Shown here: in pieces, positions 1-6,782 of the stretch | How positions within the stretch are numbered: position 1 is the stretch's first letter | Layout of the letters: each line of letters opens with the position of its first letter | NCBI GenBank assembly: GCA_002433335.1 | Contig: DJHY01000043.1 | Coordinates: forward strand, 5,416 to 14,307 | Source of the DNA: Rhodospirillaceae bacterium UBA6608 | Lineage (GTDB): Bacteria; Pseudomonadota; Alphaproteobacteria; Rhodospirillales_A; Casp-alpha2 | Direction of reading: 5' to 3' | Length of the DNA: 8,892 bases | Notes under the pieces: model-generated | What the model saw: only the letters and a program-made list of their open reading frames with translations | Told to the model about the DNA's origin: nothing | Databases searched by the model: none | Position numbers and translations under genes: made by a program

Positions 1-564
1 ATCATGATGCCGGGCGAGGACGGCTTGTCGCTGTGCCGGGACCTGCGGGCGACGACGTCGCTTCCGGTCATTCTGCTGACGGCCATGGCCGAGGACACGG
101 ACCGCATCATCGGTCTGGAAATGGGCGCCGACGATTATGTGACCAAGCCGTTCAATCCGCGCGAACTGCTGGCCCGGGTCAAGGCCGTCCTGCGCCGCAC
201 CGGGGCCATGCCCAAGGCCGGCGGCAGCGAGCCGGCGGGCACCCTTTATCGTTTCGCCGGATGGACCTTCGATCCCGGCGCGCAATCCCTGACCGGCCCC
301 GACGGCGTGGCGACGCAGTTGTCGACCGGCGAGAGTTTGTTGCTGGGCGTATTCGTGCGCCATCCGGGCCGGGTTCTCAACCGCGATCAGTTGTTGGATC
401 TGACGCGGGGCCGGTCGGCGCAGCTGTTCGACCGCGCCATCGACAATCAGGTCAGCCGCCTGCGCAAGAAGATCGAACAGGACGCGCGCAATCCGGAATT
501 CATCAAGACCCATTGGGGCGGCGGCTACAGCTTCGCCGTCGCGGTCGAGGTTGCCGAGCCATGA
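1..564 (+). CDS. OmpR-family response regulator, 5'-truncated by the window edge
   Basis: This is a DNA-binding response regulator that would be phosphorylated by the histidine kinase encoded next. The window starts inside the receiver domain: the first visible residues, IMMPGEDG, correspond to the loop right after the phosphoacceptor Asp (OmpR has DLMLPGEDG), so that Asp is probably the codon just before base 1. The rest of the receiver is intact, with the switch Thr in ILLTA and the conserved Lys in VTKPFNPREL. From about codon 80 a winged-helix domain follows (GWTFDP, LSTGE.LLL, NRDQLLDLTRGR, FDRAIDNQVSRLRKKIE, IKTHWGGGYSF). The FDRAID.QVSRLRKKIE helix closely resembles OmpR itself. The stop codon TGA overlaps the kinase start (ATGA), indicating translational coupling in one operon. 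Its target genes cannot be read from the sequence. Confidence 0.93.
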   Translation: MMMPGEDGLSLCRDLRATTSLPVILLTAMAEDTDRIIGLEMGADDYVTKPFNPRELLARVKAVLRRTGAMPKAGGSEPAGTLYRFAGWTFDPGAQSLTGPDGVATQLSTGESLLLGVFVRHPGRVLNRDQLLDLTRGRSAQLFDRAIDNQVSRLRKKIEQDARNPEFIKTHWGGGYSFAVAVEVAEP

Positions 565-2024
565 TGAAGTATCTGTGGCCGCGATCGCTGGCGGGGCAAT
601 TGGTCCTGTCGCTGTTGGCTGCCATCCTGGCGGCGCAACTCGCGGGCTTTCTTATCTTCGCGCAGGACCGGCGCGACGCGATCATCGGCGCCCGGCATGA
701 ATTGGTGTTGCTGCGCGCGGCCTCGTTGGTTCAGACGCTGAACCACCTGCCGAAGCGTCGGGACGACGCCTTGGTCCAGACGGTGTTGACCGCCGCGACC
801 TCGGGCTTGGTGCGGTTTCGGATTGCGCCGGACAGCCCGCTGCCCGCCGATGCGCCGGAATACCGGGACAACGACCTCGCCCGGTCGCTGGCGTCCCGCC
901 TGGGCGATGCCGGAGACCGGCCGGTTCTGGTCAAGGTCGCGGAAGACGGTGGATACGGCATTCTTCGTCCCCTGGACTTTTTCCATCGAAAAATGGACGA
1001 GCGCCGCCGCGACGATCACGAGCGCCACGGCGATCATGATGACGATAAGCACGAGGACAAACATGGTGCGTCCCGCTATCGCTTCCCGATCGGCCTGACC
1101 CTGGCCGTGGCCCTGAACGACGGCGGCTGGCTGGTCGGCGAACTGGCGGCCCCGGTGCCGCGCGGTTGGGGGACACGGACGCTGACCGGTGTGTTGCTGC
1201 TGGTGTTCGCCGTTTCCGTGGTTGGGGTGTTGGTGGTCCGTCGCCTGACCCGGCCCCTGGGCGACCTGGCCGACGCCGCCGATACATTGGGCCGGGGCGG
1301 CGTGCCGCCCAAGCTGGCGCCCTCCGGTCCCGGCGAAATCCGCCGTACCATCGCCGCCTTCAACACCATGAGCGAACGGTTGCATCGATTCGTCGCTGAC
1401 CGAACCCGGATGCTGGCCGCGATCAGTCACGATTTGCGTTCGCCGCTGACCTCCCTGCGTTTGCGCGCGGAGTTCATCACCGACGATGCCGACAACAAGC
1501 AGAAGATTCTGAATATCCTGGACGAGATGGAACGCATCACCGAAGCCACGCTGGCGTTCGCCAGGGACGACATGGCCGGTGGGGCGCTCGAAGACGCGGA
1601 TGTCGCACAGCTATGCAGCGACGTCGTCGAGGAATTGAGTGATCAAGGATTCGACGCCAGCTGCGAGACAAGCGGGGCGGCGATATTGAACTGTCAGCCG
1701 ACGGCGCTGAAACGGGCAATCCGGAACCTGGCCGAGAACGCGGCCAAATACGGCGGGCAGGCGCGGCTTGGCGTTCTCAAATCTGCGGATGCATTGACGA
1801 TCACGGTCGAGGACGATGGCCCCGGTATCCCCGAAGCGGACTTCGATCAGGTGTTCGAGCCGTTCACCCGCCTGGAAACCTCGCGCAGTCAGGAAACGGG
1901 GGGCGTCGGCCTGGGTATGGCGATCGCCCGCAATATCGTGCGCGCCCATGGGGGCGATATCAGCCTTCAGAACCTGACGCCGCGCGGATTGCGGGTGCAG
2001 GTCACACTGCCGTTGCCGCATTAG
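561..2024 (+). CDS. EnvZ-type sensor histidine kinase with His-rich periplasmic region
   Basis: This is a membrane-bound sensor kinase of 487 aa, partner of the OmpR-type regulator. I chose the ATG at 561, which overlaps the regulator's stop; an upstream in-frame extension would run through the regulator gene. Order: TM1 about residues 13-34; predicted periplasmic region 35-206; TM2 about 207-226; HAMP about 227-280 (RRLTRPLGDLADAADTL); HisKA with the phosphorylated His290 in AAISHDLRSPL; N box with Asn389 and Asn393 (NLAENAAKYGG); G1 DDGPGIP at 418-424; F box FEPFTRLE from 432; G2 GGVGLGMAIA from 447. All catalytic motifs are present, so it should be active. The odd part is residues 142-168, a run of His, Asp, Glu, Lys and Arg with six histidines in the sensor region. 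Known EnvZ-like kinases sense osmotic or envelope signals; metal or pH sensing here is inference from composition. Confidence 0.93.
   Translation: MMKYLWPRSLAGQLVLSLLAAILAAQLAGFLIFAQDRRDAIIGARHELVLLRAASLVQTLNHLPKRRDDALVQTVLTAATSGLVRFRIAPDSPLPADAPEYRDNDLARSLASRLGDAGDRPVLVKVAEDGGYGILRPLDFFHRKMDERRRDDHERHGDHDDDKHEDKHGASRYRFPIGLTLAVALNDGGWLVGELAAPVPRGWGTRTLTGVLLLVFAVSVVGVLVVRRLTRPLGDLADAADTLGRGGVPPKLAPSGPGEIRRTIAAFNTMSERLHRFVADRTRMLAAISHDLRSPLTSLRLRAEFITDDADNKQKILNILDEMERITEATLAFARDDMAGGALEDADVAQLCSDVVEELSDQGFDASCETSGAAILNCQPTALKRAIRNLAENAAKYGGQARLGVLKSADALTITVEDDGPGIPEADFDQVFEPFTRLETSRSQETGGVGLGMAIARNIVRAHGGDISLQNLTPRGLRVQVTLPLPH
993..1067 (+). other. His/Asp-rich segment inside the kinase sensor domain
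   Basis: Residues 145-169 of the histidine kinase include motifs such as DDHERHGDHDDDKHEDKH: five His (six with the one at residue 142), many Asp/Glu and several Lys/Arg. It sits late in the predicted periplasmic region, about 40 residues before TM2. The frame stays open and normal sensor-like sequence resumes after it (RYRFPIGLTLAVAL). Such runs commonly bind divalent metals such as Zn, Ni or Cu, but the composition alone does not prove this. Confidence 0.75.
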
Positions 2025-2040
2025 CAACAGGCTTATAACT

Positions 2041-2070
2041 AAAGCCTTGTTGGCGAAGGCTTTTATTTTA
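2041..2070 (+). terminator. Rho-independent terminator after the two-component operon
   Basis: A perfect 8-bp stem, AAAGCCTT at 2041-2048 and AAGGCTTT at 2056-2063, has a 7-base loop and is followed by a T-rich tail (TTTTATTTTA, counting the end of the stem). It lies 17 bases after the kinase stop codon, where an operon end is expected. The stem has only four G/C pairs, so termination may be partial. Confidence 0.7.
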
Positions 2071-2080
2071 AGGTTATACT
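2050..2080 (+). promoter_or_regulatory. Candidate sigma70-type promoter for the paralog block
   Basis: TTGGCG (2050-2055, 4 of 6 matches to TTGACA) and TATACT (2075-2080, 5 of 6 matches to TATAAT) are separated by 19 bases, slightly long. Initiation would fall near 2087, leaving a leader of about 73 bases before the GTG at 2160. The -35 lies within the terminator hairpin of the upstream operon. The -10 is convincing; the -35 is weak. Confidence 0.4.
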
Positions 2081-2145
2081 TCTCTCGTGCTTTTAACGCC
2101 GGATAGGGGCCGGCGAGGGAATGGGTGTCCGAAACGGCCACCCGC

Positions 2146-2153
2146 AGAGGAGG
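2146..2153 (+). promoter_or_regulatory. Strong ribosome binding site fixing a GTG start
   Basis: AGAGGAGG lies 6 bases before the GTG at 2160, near-perfect complementarity to the 16S rRNA 3' end at ideal spacing. No ATG in this frame is comparably placed, so the GTG is taken as the start of paralog copy A. Confidence 0.8.
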
Positions 2154-2159
2154 TAGCCC

Positions 2160-3380
2160 GTGGACAACCTGGACCCGGACGGGAGCGGCGATCCCGGCGG
2201 CGAAATCGGTACGATTCACGACCTGATGGAGACGCTCAACCATTGGGTGCCGGGGGAATCCGACTTCAATCATCTGCTGCTGGTGTCGTTCACCACGCTG
2301 GGCGAGGCCGATCAGCGGGAAGGGGCCCTGCAGGCGCTGGAAGGCGCTTTTCTCAGCTTCGCCCATAACCGCGGCGGTCATGTCTTCCAACTGTCGGACC
2401 TGGACGCGGCGATTCTGATCAAGCTGGCCGACTTCAACCGCATGGAAACCATGATGGACCTGAAGGTCGATATCATGCGGGTGATCCAGCACCATCTGCC
2501 GGAACATTTCTCCAAGATCGATCAGGCCCGCCTGATCCGCCCGATCGATCTGGCAACGCGTCTGGACACAGCCAAGCGGTTTTTGGAAGCCTATGGCGAT
2601 CGCCGCCGTGAAACCGGCGTCAACGAGGAAGGCGAACGGCCGCTCAGCCTGCAGGACATTCAAAAGCTGCGTGCCGCCCTGCAAAAGCTGGGGCCGCGCG
2701 AATTCGGCCGCCGCTATATCCGCTCGCAGACGGCGGCGCGCATTTTGCCGGGTCAGGCCGCGAAACCGGCGATGACGGAGTATTACGTCGGCGTCGCTCA
2801 GTTGAAGCAATCGATCCTGCGTGGCGTCAACATCAGCGGCGCTGGGAACGTGTTCAACCAACTGACCCTGACCTTCGATCGGGCGTTGTTGTATTGCATC
2901 GGCGCCGTTGCCGGGGATCGGTCAAAGACGTCGCTGAACATGAACGTCGAAACCGTCTTCACCAATGCCTTCGAACACTATGTGCGGGACGGCGGCGAGG
3001 CCGGCCTGAACGGTGTGGTCATCGAATTCCGCCAGGACAACATGTTCCAGCAGTTCGGCAATTTTCAGACGGCTTGCGACCTGATCAAGAAGCGCGGCGG
3101 GATGGTCGCGGTCGACAACGTCCCGCCCGAAAGCCTGGGGGTGGTCAATTTGCACCGCCTGAATGTGCGCATGGCCAAATTGATGTGGCGCGCCGACGCG
3201 GAAGAAATTTTCCTGAACGCCAAGGATGACATCAAGATGATGCAGGACAGCGGGACGGTGATGGTTATGGCCCATGTCGATGACCAACAGGCGATCGATA
3301 TCGGCCAGAGCCTGGGTATTACCCTGTTCCAGGGATATCACGTGGACAAACTACTTTCCGGCGGCAAGACCGCAACCTGA
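2160..3380 (+). CDS. Degenerate GGDEF/EAL-like protein, paralog copy A
   Basis: A 406-aa soluble protein with no signal peptide or membrane segment, first of three tandem paralogs. About residues 36-110 (HLLLVSFTTLG ... GGHVFQLSDLDAAILIKL ... LKVDIMRVI) follow the strand/helix order of a GGDEF domain, with the GGDEF loop replaced. A helical linker (about 110-200; KIDQARLIRPIDL, RFLEAYGDR) follows. Residues about 203-398 fit an EAL fold: SLNMN (Asn260) matches SVNLS, VVIEFRQDN (Glu289) matches LVLEITES, MVAVDN (Asp319) matches IALDDF, RMAK (Lys340) matches TLKID, and FQGYHVDKLL (Gln391) matches GQGYLFSKPL. The EAL signature itself, the second Asp of DDFG and the Glu of AEGVE are missing (AHVDD instead). 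Family knowledge: such proteins usually bind rather than cleave c-di-GMP, or act as scaffolds. The EAL relationship is by eye; another fold is possible. Confidence 0.88.
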   Translation: MDNLDPDGSGDPGGEIGTIHDLMETLNHWVPGESDFNHLLLVSFTTLGEADQREGALQALEGAFLSFAHNRGGHVFQLSDLDAAILIKLADFNRMETMMDLKVDIMRVIQHHLPEHFSKIDQARLIRPIDLATRLDTAKRFLEAYGDRRRETGVNEEGERPLSLQDIQKLRAALQKLGPREFGRRYIRSQTAARILPGQAAKPAMTEYYVGVAQLKQSILRGVNISGAGNVFNQLTLTFDRALLYCIGAVAGDRSKTSLNMNVETVFTNAFEHYVRDGGEAGLNGVVIEFRQDNMFQQFGNFQTACDLIKKRGGMVAVDNVPPESLGVVNLHRLNVRMAKLMWRADAEEIFLNAKDDIKMMQDSGTVMVMAHVDDQQAIDIGQSLGITLFQGYHVDKLLSGGKTAT

Positions 3381-3423
3381 CGGCATCCCGGTTGGGCCGG
3401 GCGGAGAATCTGGGGAACGGACG

Positions 3424-4611
3424 ATGGCATTCGGGTCTTCACCTATGGCGGGCGACGCCGCCGACCTGCTGCGTAAATTGCGCGCCATGGGCGGGCGGAA
3501 AGCGGATGTGAACAGCTTGTTGCTGGTCGATCTGTCGGATTTGGGGCTGCCCGAAGACGACGACTATTTGTGGAACGAGATCGAGGAAATCCACGCCCGC
3601 ATCGCCCGGGTGCGCGGTGGCGAGGCCTATCGCCTGTCGCCGACGAATATCGCGCTGATCGCCAATCTGACCGAAATGAACAGGATGGAAGTTCCCCAGG
3701 AACTGAAGATGCATCTGTTCAAAATTCTGCGCGAGGAAGCGCCGGACAAGGTGACGGAGGTCGATCAATCCAAGATCGTCCGCAGCATCGATCTGACGAC
3801 CCAGATGGCCGGGGCGATCCGCTTCCTGGAAGCCTTCGAGGAACGGGCCAAGGAGCAGGGCGTGATCGCCGGGGCCGATGGCCTGCGCAGCATCAACCTG
3901 TCTGATATTCAGTCCGTCCGGGCCCTTCACACCAAGGTCGGCGACAAGGCTTTCGTCGATACCTACGTTCAGGGCCAGACCATCGCCTTGATCACCGAGG
4001 GCAAACCGCCGGTGCCGATCGCCCGGGAATACTATGTCCGCATGGATTTGTTGCGGAGCGATGCGCTGCAAGATGTGGCGATCCATGAATCCGATCCCCT
4101 GTTCCCGCAGTTGACCATGGTGTTGGACAGTCTGGTCCTGGGGGCCTATCGCCTGTTCAATCCGAAAGGCTCCAAATGTGCGGTCAATCTGACCTTGGAG
4201 ACGGTCGGCAACACGGCCTATCAAAAATTCATAGCGGCGGCGGGTGAAAGCCGATTGGGGAACGTGATCGTCGAGATCCGGCTGGCCGATATCATACGCG
4301 ACCTGCGTAAATACGAGGCGGCCCAGGCCGCCGTTCGATCCCTTGGCGGAACGGTCGCGATCGATATCATCGATCCGGCGGCGCTAGGGGTGCTCAACCT
4401 GGCGGGCTTCAAGGCCAATATCGCCAAAGTTTTGTGGCGCGATTCCGGTGCGGAAACTCTGGCGCGCTACCGCTCGGTGATCAAACAGGCCCAGGATGCA
4501 GGCTGTATCGTGGTATTGTGCCGCGTCGATTCAGAGCTCGGTTTGCGAGTCGGGCGCGAGGTTGGCATCACCGCATTCCAGGGCTTGCATGTCGAAGGCA
4601 TGATGTTGTGA
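3424..4611 (+). CDS. Degenerate GGDEF/EAL-like protein, paralog copy B
   Basis: A 395-aa soluble protein starting 43 bases after copy A, very likely in the same transcript. I chose the ATG at 3424, preceded by GGGGAACGG at modest spacing; an in-frame start at 3274 would overlap copy A by over 100 bases and has no paralog counterpart. The layout matches copy A: GGDEF-like region about 30-105 (SLLLVDLSDLG, GGEAYRLSPTNIALI), the conserved helical linker (VDQSKIVRSIDL, AIRFLEAFEERAKEQGV) and EAL-like region about 195-390. EAL-fold residues kept are Asn255 (AVNLTLETV, closest of the three to SVNLS), Glu284 (VIVEIRLAD), Asp314 (VAIDII), Lys335 (NIAK) and Gln386 (FQGLHVE). The catalytic Glu of AEGVE is an Arg (CRVDS) and the EAL motif is absent. 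By eye it is the most diverged copy: A and C share features it lacks (NHL.LVSF.TLG, GAG.VF..LT, SLN.NVETVF). Confidence 0.87.
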   Translation: MAFGSSPMAGDAADLLRKLRAMGGRKADVNSLLLVDLSDLGLPEDDDYLWNEIEEIHARIARVRGGEAYRLSPTNIALIANLTEMNRMEVPQELKMHLFKILREEAPDKVTEVDQSKIVRSIDLTTQMAGAIRFLEAFEERAKEQGVIAGADGLRSINLSDIQSVRALHTKVGDKAFVDTYVQGQTIALITEGKPPVPIAREYYVRMDLLRSDALQDVAIHESDPLFPQLTMVLDSLVLGAYRLFNPKGSKCAVNLTLETVGNTAYQKFIAAAGESRLGNVIVEIRLADIIRDLRKYEAAQAAVRSLGGTVAIDIIDPAALGVLNLAGFKANIAKVLWRDSGAETLARYRSVIKQAQDAGCIVVLCRVDSELGLRVGREVGITAFQGLHVEGMML

Positions 4612-4738
4612 TGCCTTGGTAAATTAACTCTGTATTATCAACTCGTTGATTAGGGTGAGCAAAATACGGGAATGGCTCTTGCCGTGTCCGGGGCCGAAGG
4701 GTCAAAATCCAGACTATTAACAGCGGATAGTTAGAAGC
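4612..4738 (+). promoter_or_regulatory. Intergenic regulatory region before copy C: candidate promoter and inverted repeat
   Basis: This 127-base gap is clearly A+T-richer at its start than the surrounding genes. It holds a near-palindrome, ATCAAC-TC-GTTGAT, at 4637-4650. A weak promoter-like pair follows: TTGCCG at 4679-4684 and CAAAAT at 4703-4708 with an 18-base spacer (each 4 of 6 matches). If real, initiation would be near 4715 and the repeat would be centred about 70 bases upstream, a usual position for an activator site. A short repeat, ACTAT (4713-4717) and ATAGT (4727-4731), sits before a poor ribosome binding site (TTAGAAGC) for copy C. The regulator is unknown. Confidence 0.35.
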
Positions 4739-5917
4739 ATGGCGGAAACAAGCTCCGGTGGTGGCGATCATCTCAAGCTGCTGACGCGCCTGAAGCATTG
4801 GAAGGGTGGCGCGGAAGAGCCTAACCACCTGATTTTGGTTAGTTTTTCTACCCTCGGCATGACCGAGGAAGAAGACAAGCTGCTGCGTAAGAAGACGGAT
4901 GAATCCTACGAACGTTCGCACGAGCGGCGTGGCGCGGAAGTCTATCGTCTGACCAACACAGACACCGCCTTGTTGATGAAATTGAATGACTACAACCAGA
5001 TGGAGTGGACCTCGGAGCTTAAGGTCGACCTGATTCGCGTCATTCAGCAGAATTTCCCCGAATATTTCGGCCAAATCGACCAGTCGCGGATGCTGCGGAT
5101 CATCAATCTGCAAGGGCGTCTGCAGAACGCGATCAAGTTTTTGGAAGCCTTCGATGATCGCGCCAAGGAAGCCGGTGTCGGCACCGGCGATTCCCGGCCG
5201 CTGCGCGAAAGCGATATCCAGGTCGTGCGCGACGGCATGCGCAAGATGGGCAAGAAGACGTTCACCGACAACTTCATCCGCTCCCAGGCGACGGTGCTGA
5301 TCACGCCGGGCAAGCCGCCCATGCCGGTGATGCGGGAGTACTTCATCTCGGTCGAAATGATCCGCCAACACATTCTGACCAATGTCGATTTCCGCGGCGC
5401 GGGGCTGGTGTTCCAGCATCTGACGCGGTCGCTCGATCAGATGCTGATCGAATGTTTCGACGAGGTAAATCCGGACCGGGCCAAGGCCTCCCTGAACCTC
5501 AACGTCGAAACCGTGTTTACCCATTCGTTCCAAAACCTGTTGGAGCGGGGCGAAAAGTCGCTCGGCAATCTGGTTTTGGAATTCCGCGCCGAAAACATCT
5601 TGCAGAACTTCGACCAGTTTCTGACGGCGTCGGAACTGATCCGCTCGCGCGGCGGCACCATCGCGATCGACGCGATCATCCCGGAAAGCTTGGGCGTGAT
5701 CGATCTGCCGCGTCTGGGGGCCAAGCTGGCCAAGGTATTCTGGCGCCCGGGAACGGAAGCGGTTCTCCCGCAGTTCAAGGAAGCCATTCAAAGCCTGCAG
5801 CAACGGGGCACGGTCCTGGTTCTGGCCCGCGTCGATGACGAACTGGGCATCAAGACGGGTCATGCTTGCGGCATCACCATGTTCCAGGGCTTTTACATCG
5901 ACGACATGGTGTCTTGA
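4739..5917 (+). CDS. Degenerate GGDEF/EAL-like protein, paralog copy C
   Basis: A 392-aa soluble protein, third paralog. The ATG at 4739 begins just where homology with copies A and B requires; the ribosome binding site is poor. The GGDEF-like region is about 28-105 (NHLILVSFSTLG, RGAEVYRLTNTDTALLMKL), the linker has QIDQSRMLRIINL and AIKFLEAFDDRAKEAGV, and the EAL-like region is about 194-390. Kept positions are Asn253 (SLNLNVETVF), Glu281 (LVLEFRAEN, close to LVLEITES), Asp311 (IAIDAI), Lys332 (KLAK) and Gln384 (FQGFYIDDM). The EAL motif, the second Asp and the AEGVE Glu (ARVDD here) are absent, so phosphodiesterase activity is unlikely. It has its own upstream intergenic region, so it may be expressed separately from A and B, and the DUF2927-type gene starts 26 bases after it. 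Function is inferred only from fold similarity: c-di-GMP receptor, other nucleotide sensor, or scaffold. Confidence 0.88.
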   Translation: MAETSSGGGDHLKLLTRLKHWKGGAEEPNHLILVSFSTLGMTEEEDKLLRKKTDESYERSHERRGAEVYRLTNTDTALLMKLNDYNQMEWTSELKVDLIRVIQQNFPEYFGQIDQSRMLRIINLQGRLQNAIKFLEAFDDRAKEAGVGTGDSRPLRESDIQVVRDGMRKMGKKTFTDNFIRSQATVLITPGKPPMPVMREYFISVEMIRQHILTNVDFRGAGLVFQHLTRSLDQMLIECFDEVNPDRAKASLNLNVETVFTHSFQNLLERGEKSLGNLVLEFRAENILQNFDQFLTASELIRSRGGTIAIDAIIPESLGVIDLPRLGAKLAKVFWRPGTEAVLPQFKEAIQSLQQRGTVLVLARVDDELGIKTGHACGITMFQGFYIDDMVS

Positions 5918-5943
5918 TCGCGCCTTTCTGATACGGTCGCAGG

Positions 5944-6756
5944 ATGCGTATCTGGACCCGAGTTTTCCCGCTTTTCGTCTGTGTCCTGTTTGTCGGTCTG
6001 GCTGCCGGTCCGACCGCGCGGGCGCAGGATGTTTCCAACGTCGATTTGTTGAAGGCCTTCGCCGGGGTCGCCCTTGGCTCCGAATACGAAAAGCGCGAAC
6101 CACGTATCCTGAAATGGGAAAAGCCGGTCAATGCCGCGATCATCGGCAAGGGTTATCCGCCTTTGTTCGAGCAATTGGTGGTCAAGCAGTTGGCCGATCT
6201 CGCCAAGGAAACGAACCATCCGGTGCAACTGGTCTATTCCGAGACCATGCGCCGGGAAAAACGCCTGCCCGCCAACGTTTCGAAAATTCCCATCAACATG
6301 CTGATCTTCTACGCGCCGAAGGCGGACCTTCCGGCCATGGTCGAGAAGCATACCAAGGGCGCGTTCAAGGCTCCTGACGTGGCGCGGATGAGCAACCTGG
6401 GTTTCTGTCACGGCCGGTTGCAGATCTTCAAATCCGGCGCGTTGAAGTTCGTTTACGCCGCCGTCCCGGCCGAAATCACGACCCAGGTCGTCTACGGCAA
6501 TACCCGCGTAGATCCCAAGATTTTCCTGCGCGCCTGCGTGACCGAGGAAATCACCCAGCTGATGGGCCTGATCAACGACGTCAAAGGGCTGAAGATCTCG
6601 ATCTTTTCCGACGACAGCGCGCATGTCGATCTGACCGAGGCCGATCGTTGGATGCTACGCCTGCTGTACGACCCCAGGGTCAAGGCCGGCATGAAGCCGG
6701 ACGAAGTCCTGCCCCTGGTGGCACGCATGCTGCTCGAAAAACGCCCCGGCAAATAG
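5944..6756 (+). CDS. Exported DUF2927-type protein
   Basis: A 270-aa protein with a clear Sec signal peptide: positive MRIWTR start, hydrophobic core about 7-22 and a cleavage site after TARA at residue 27 (ARA|QD), so it is probably periplasmic. The C-terminal half looks like the DUF2927 family, common in alphaproteobacteria: RACVTEEITQLMGLIND (about 197-212), SIFSDD, LTEADRWMLRLLYDPRVKAGM (about 230-250). Cys155 and Cys198 could form a disulfide in the periplasm. Its biochemical function is not known to me. It starts 26 bases after copy C on the same strand with no terminator seen between them, so co-transcription is likely. The start has only AGG directly before ATG, a weak and too-close ribosome binding site, but it is supported by the well-formed signal peptide. 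Confidence 0.85.
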   Translation: MRIWTRVFPLFVCVLFVGLAAGPTARAQDVSNVDLLKAFAGVALGSEYEKREPRILKWEKPVNAAIIGKGYPPLFEQLVVKQLADLAKETNHPVQLVYSETMRREKRLPANVSKIPINMLIFYAPKADLPAMVEKHTKGAFKAPDVARMSNLGFCHGRLQIFKSGALKFVYAAVPAEITTQVVYGNTRVDPKIFLRACVTEEITQLMGLINDVKGLKISIFSDDSAHVDLTEADRWMLRLLYDPRVKAGMKPDEVLPLVARMLLEKRPGK

Positions 6757-6782
6757 CCCCGCCGGGCGGCGTCAGGTTGCCC

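Noticed and set aside
33..560. Upstream in-frame extension of the histidine kinase
   Set aside because: It runs in another frame through the well-supported response regulator, gives Arg/Pro-rich nonsense sequence, and the kinase has a proper start with TM1 at 561.
3274..3423. Longer start for paralog copy B
   Set aside because: It would overlap copy A by more than 100 bases, and copies A and C have nothing corresponding to the added residues.
525..6103. Long open frames on the - strand (for example 525-1430, 1611-2861, 3439-4224, 4568-6103)
   Set aside because: They lie opposite strongly supported genes, have His/Gln/Arg-rich compositions typical of shadows in G/C-rich DNA, and cross gene boundaries and the intergenic regions without start signals.
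6742..6775. G/C-rich repeat CGCCCCGGC ... GCCGGGCGGCG near the end of the DUF2927-type gene
   Set aside because: The pairing is imperfect, part of it is coding, and there is no T-run, so it was not called a terminator.
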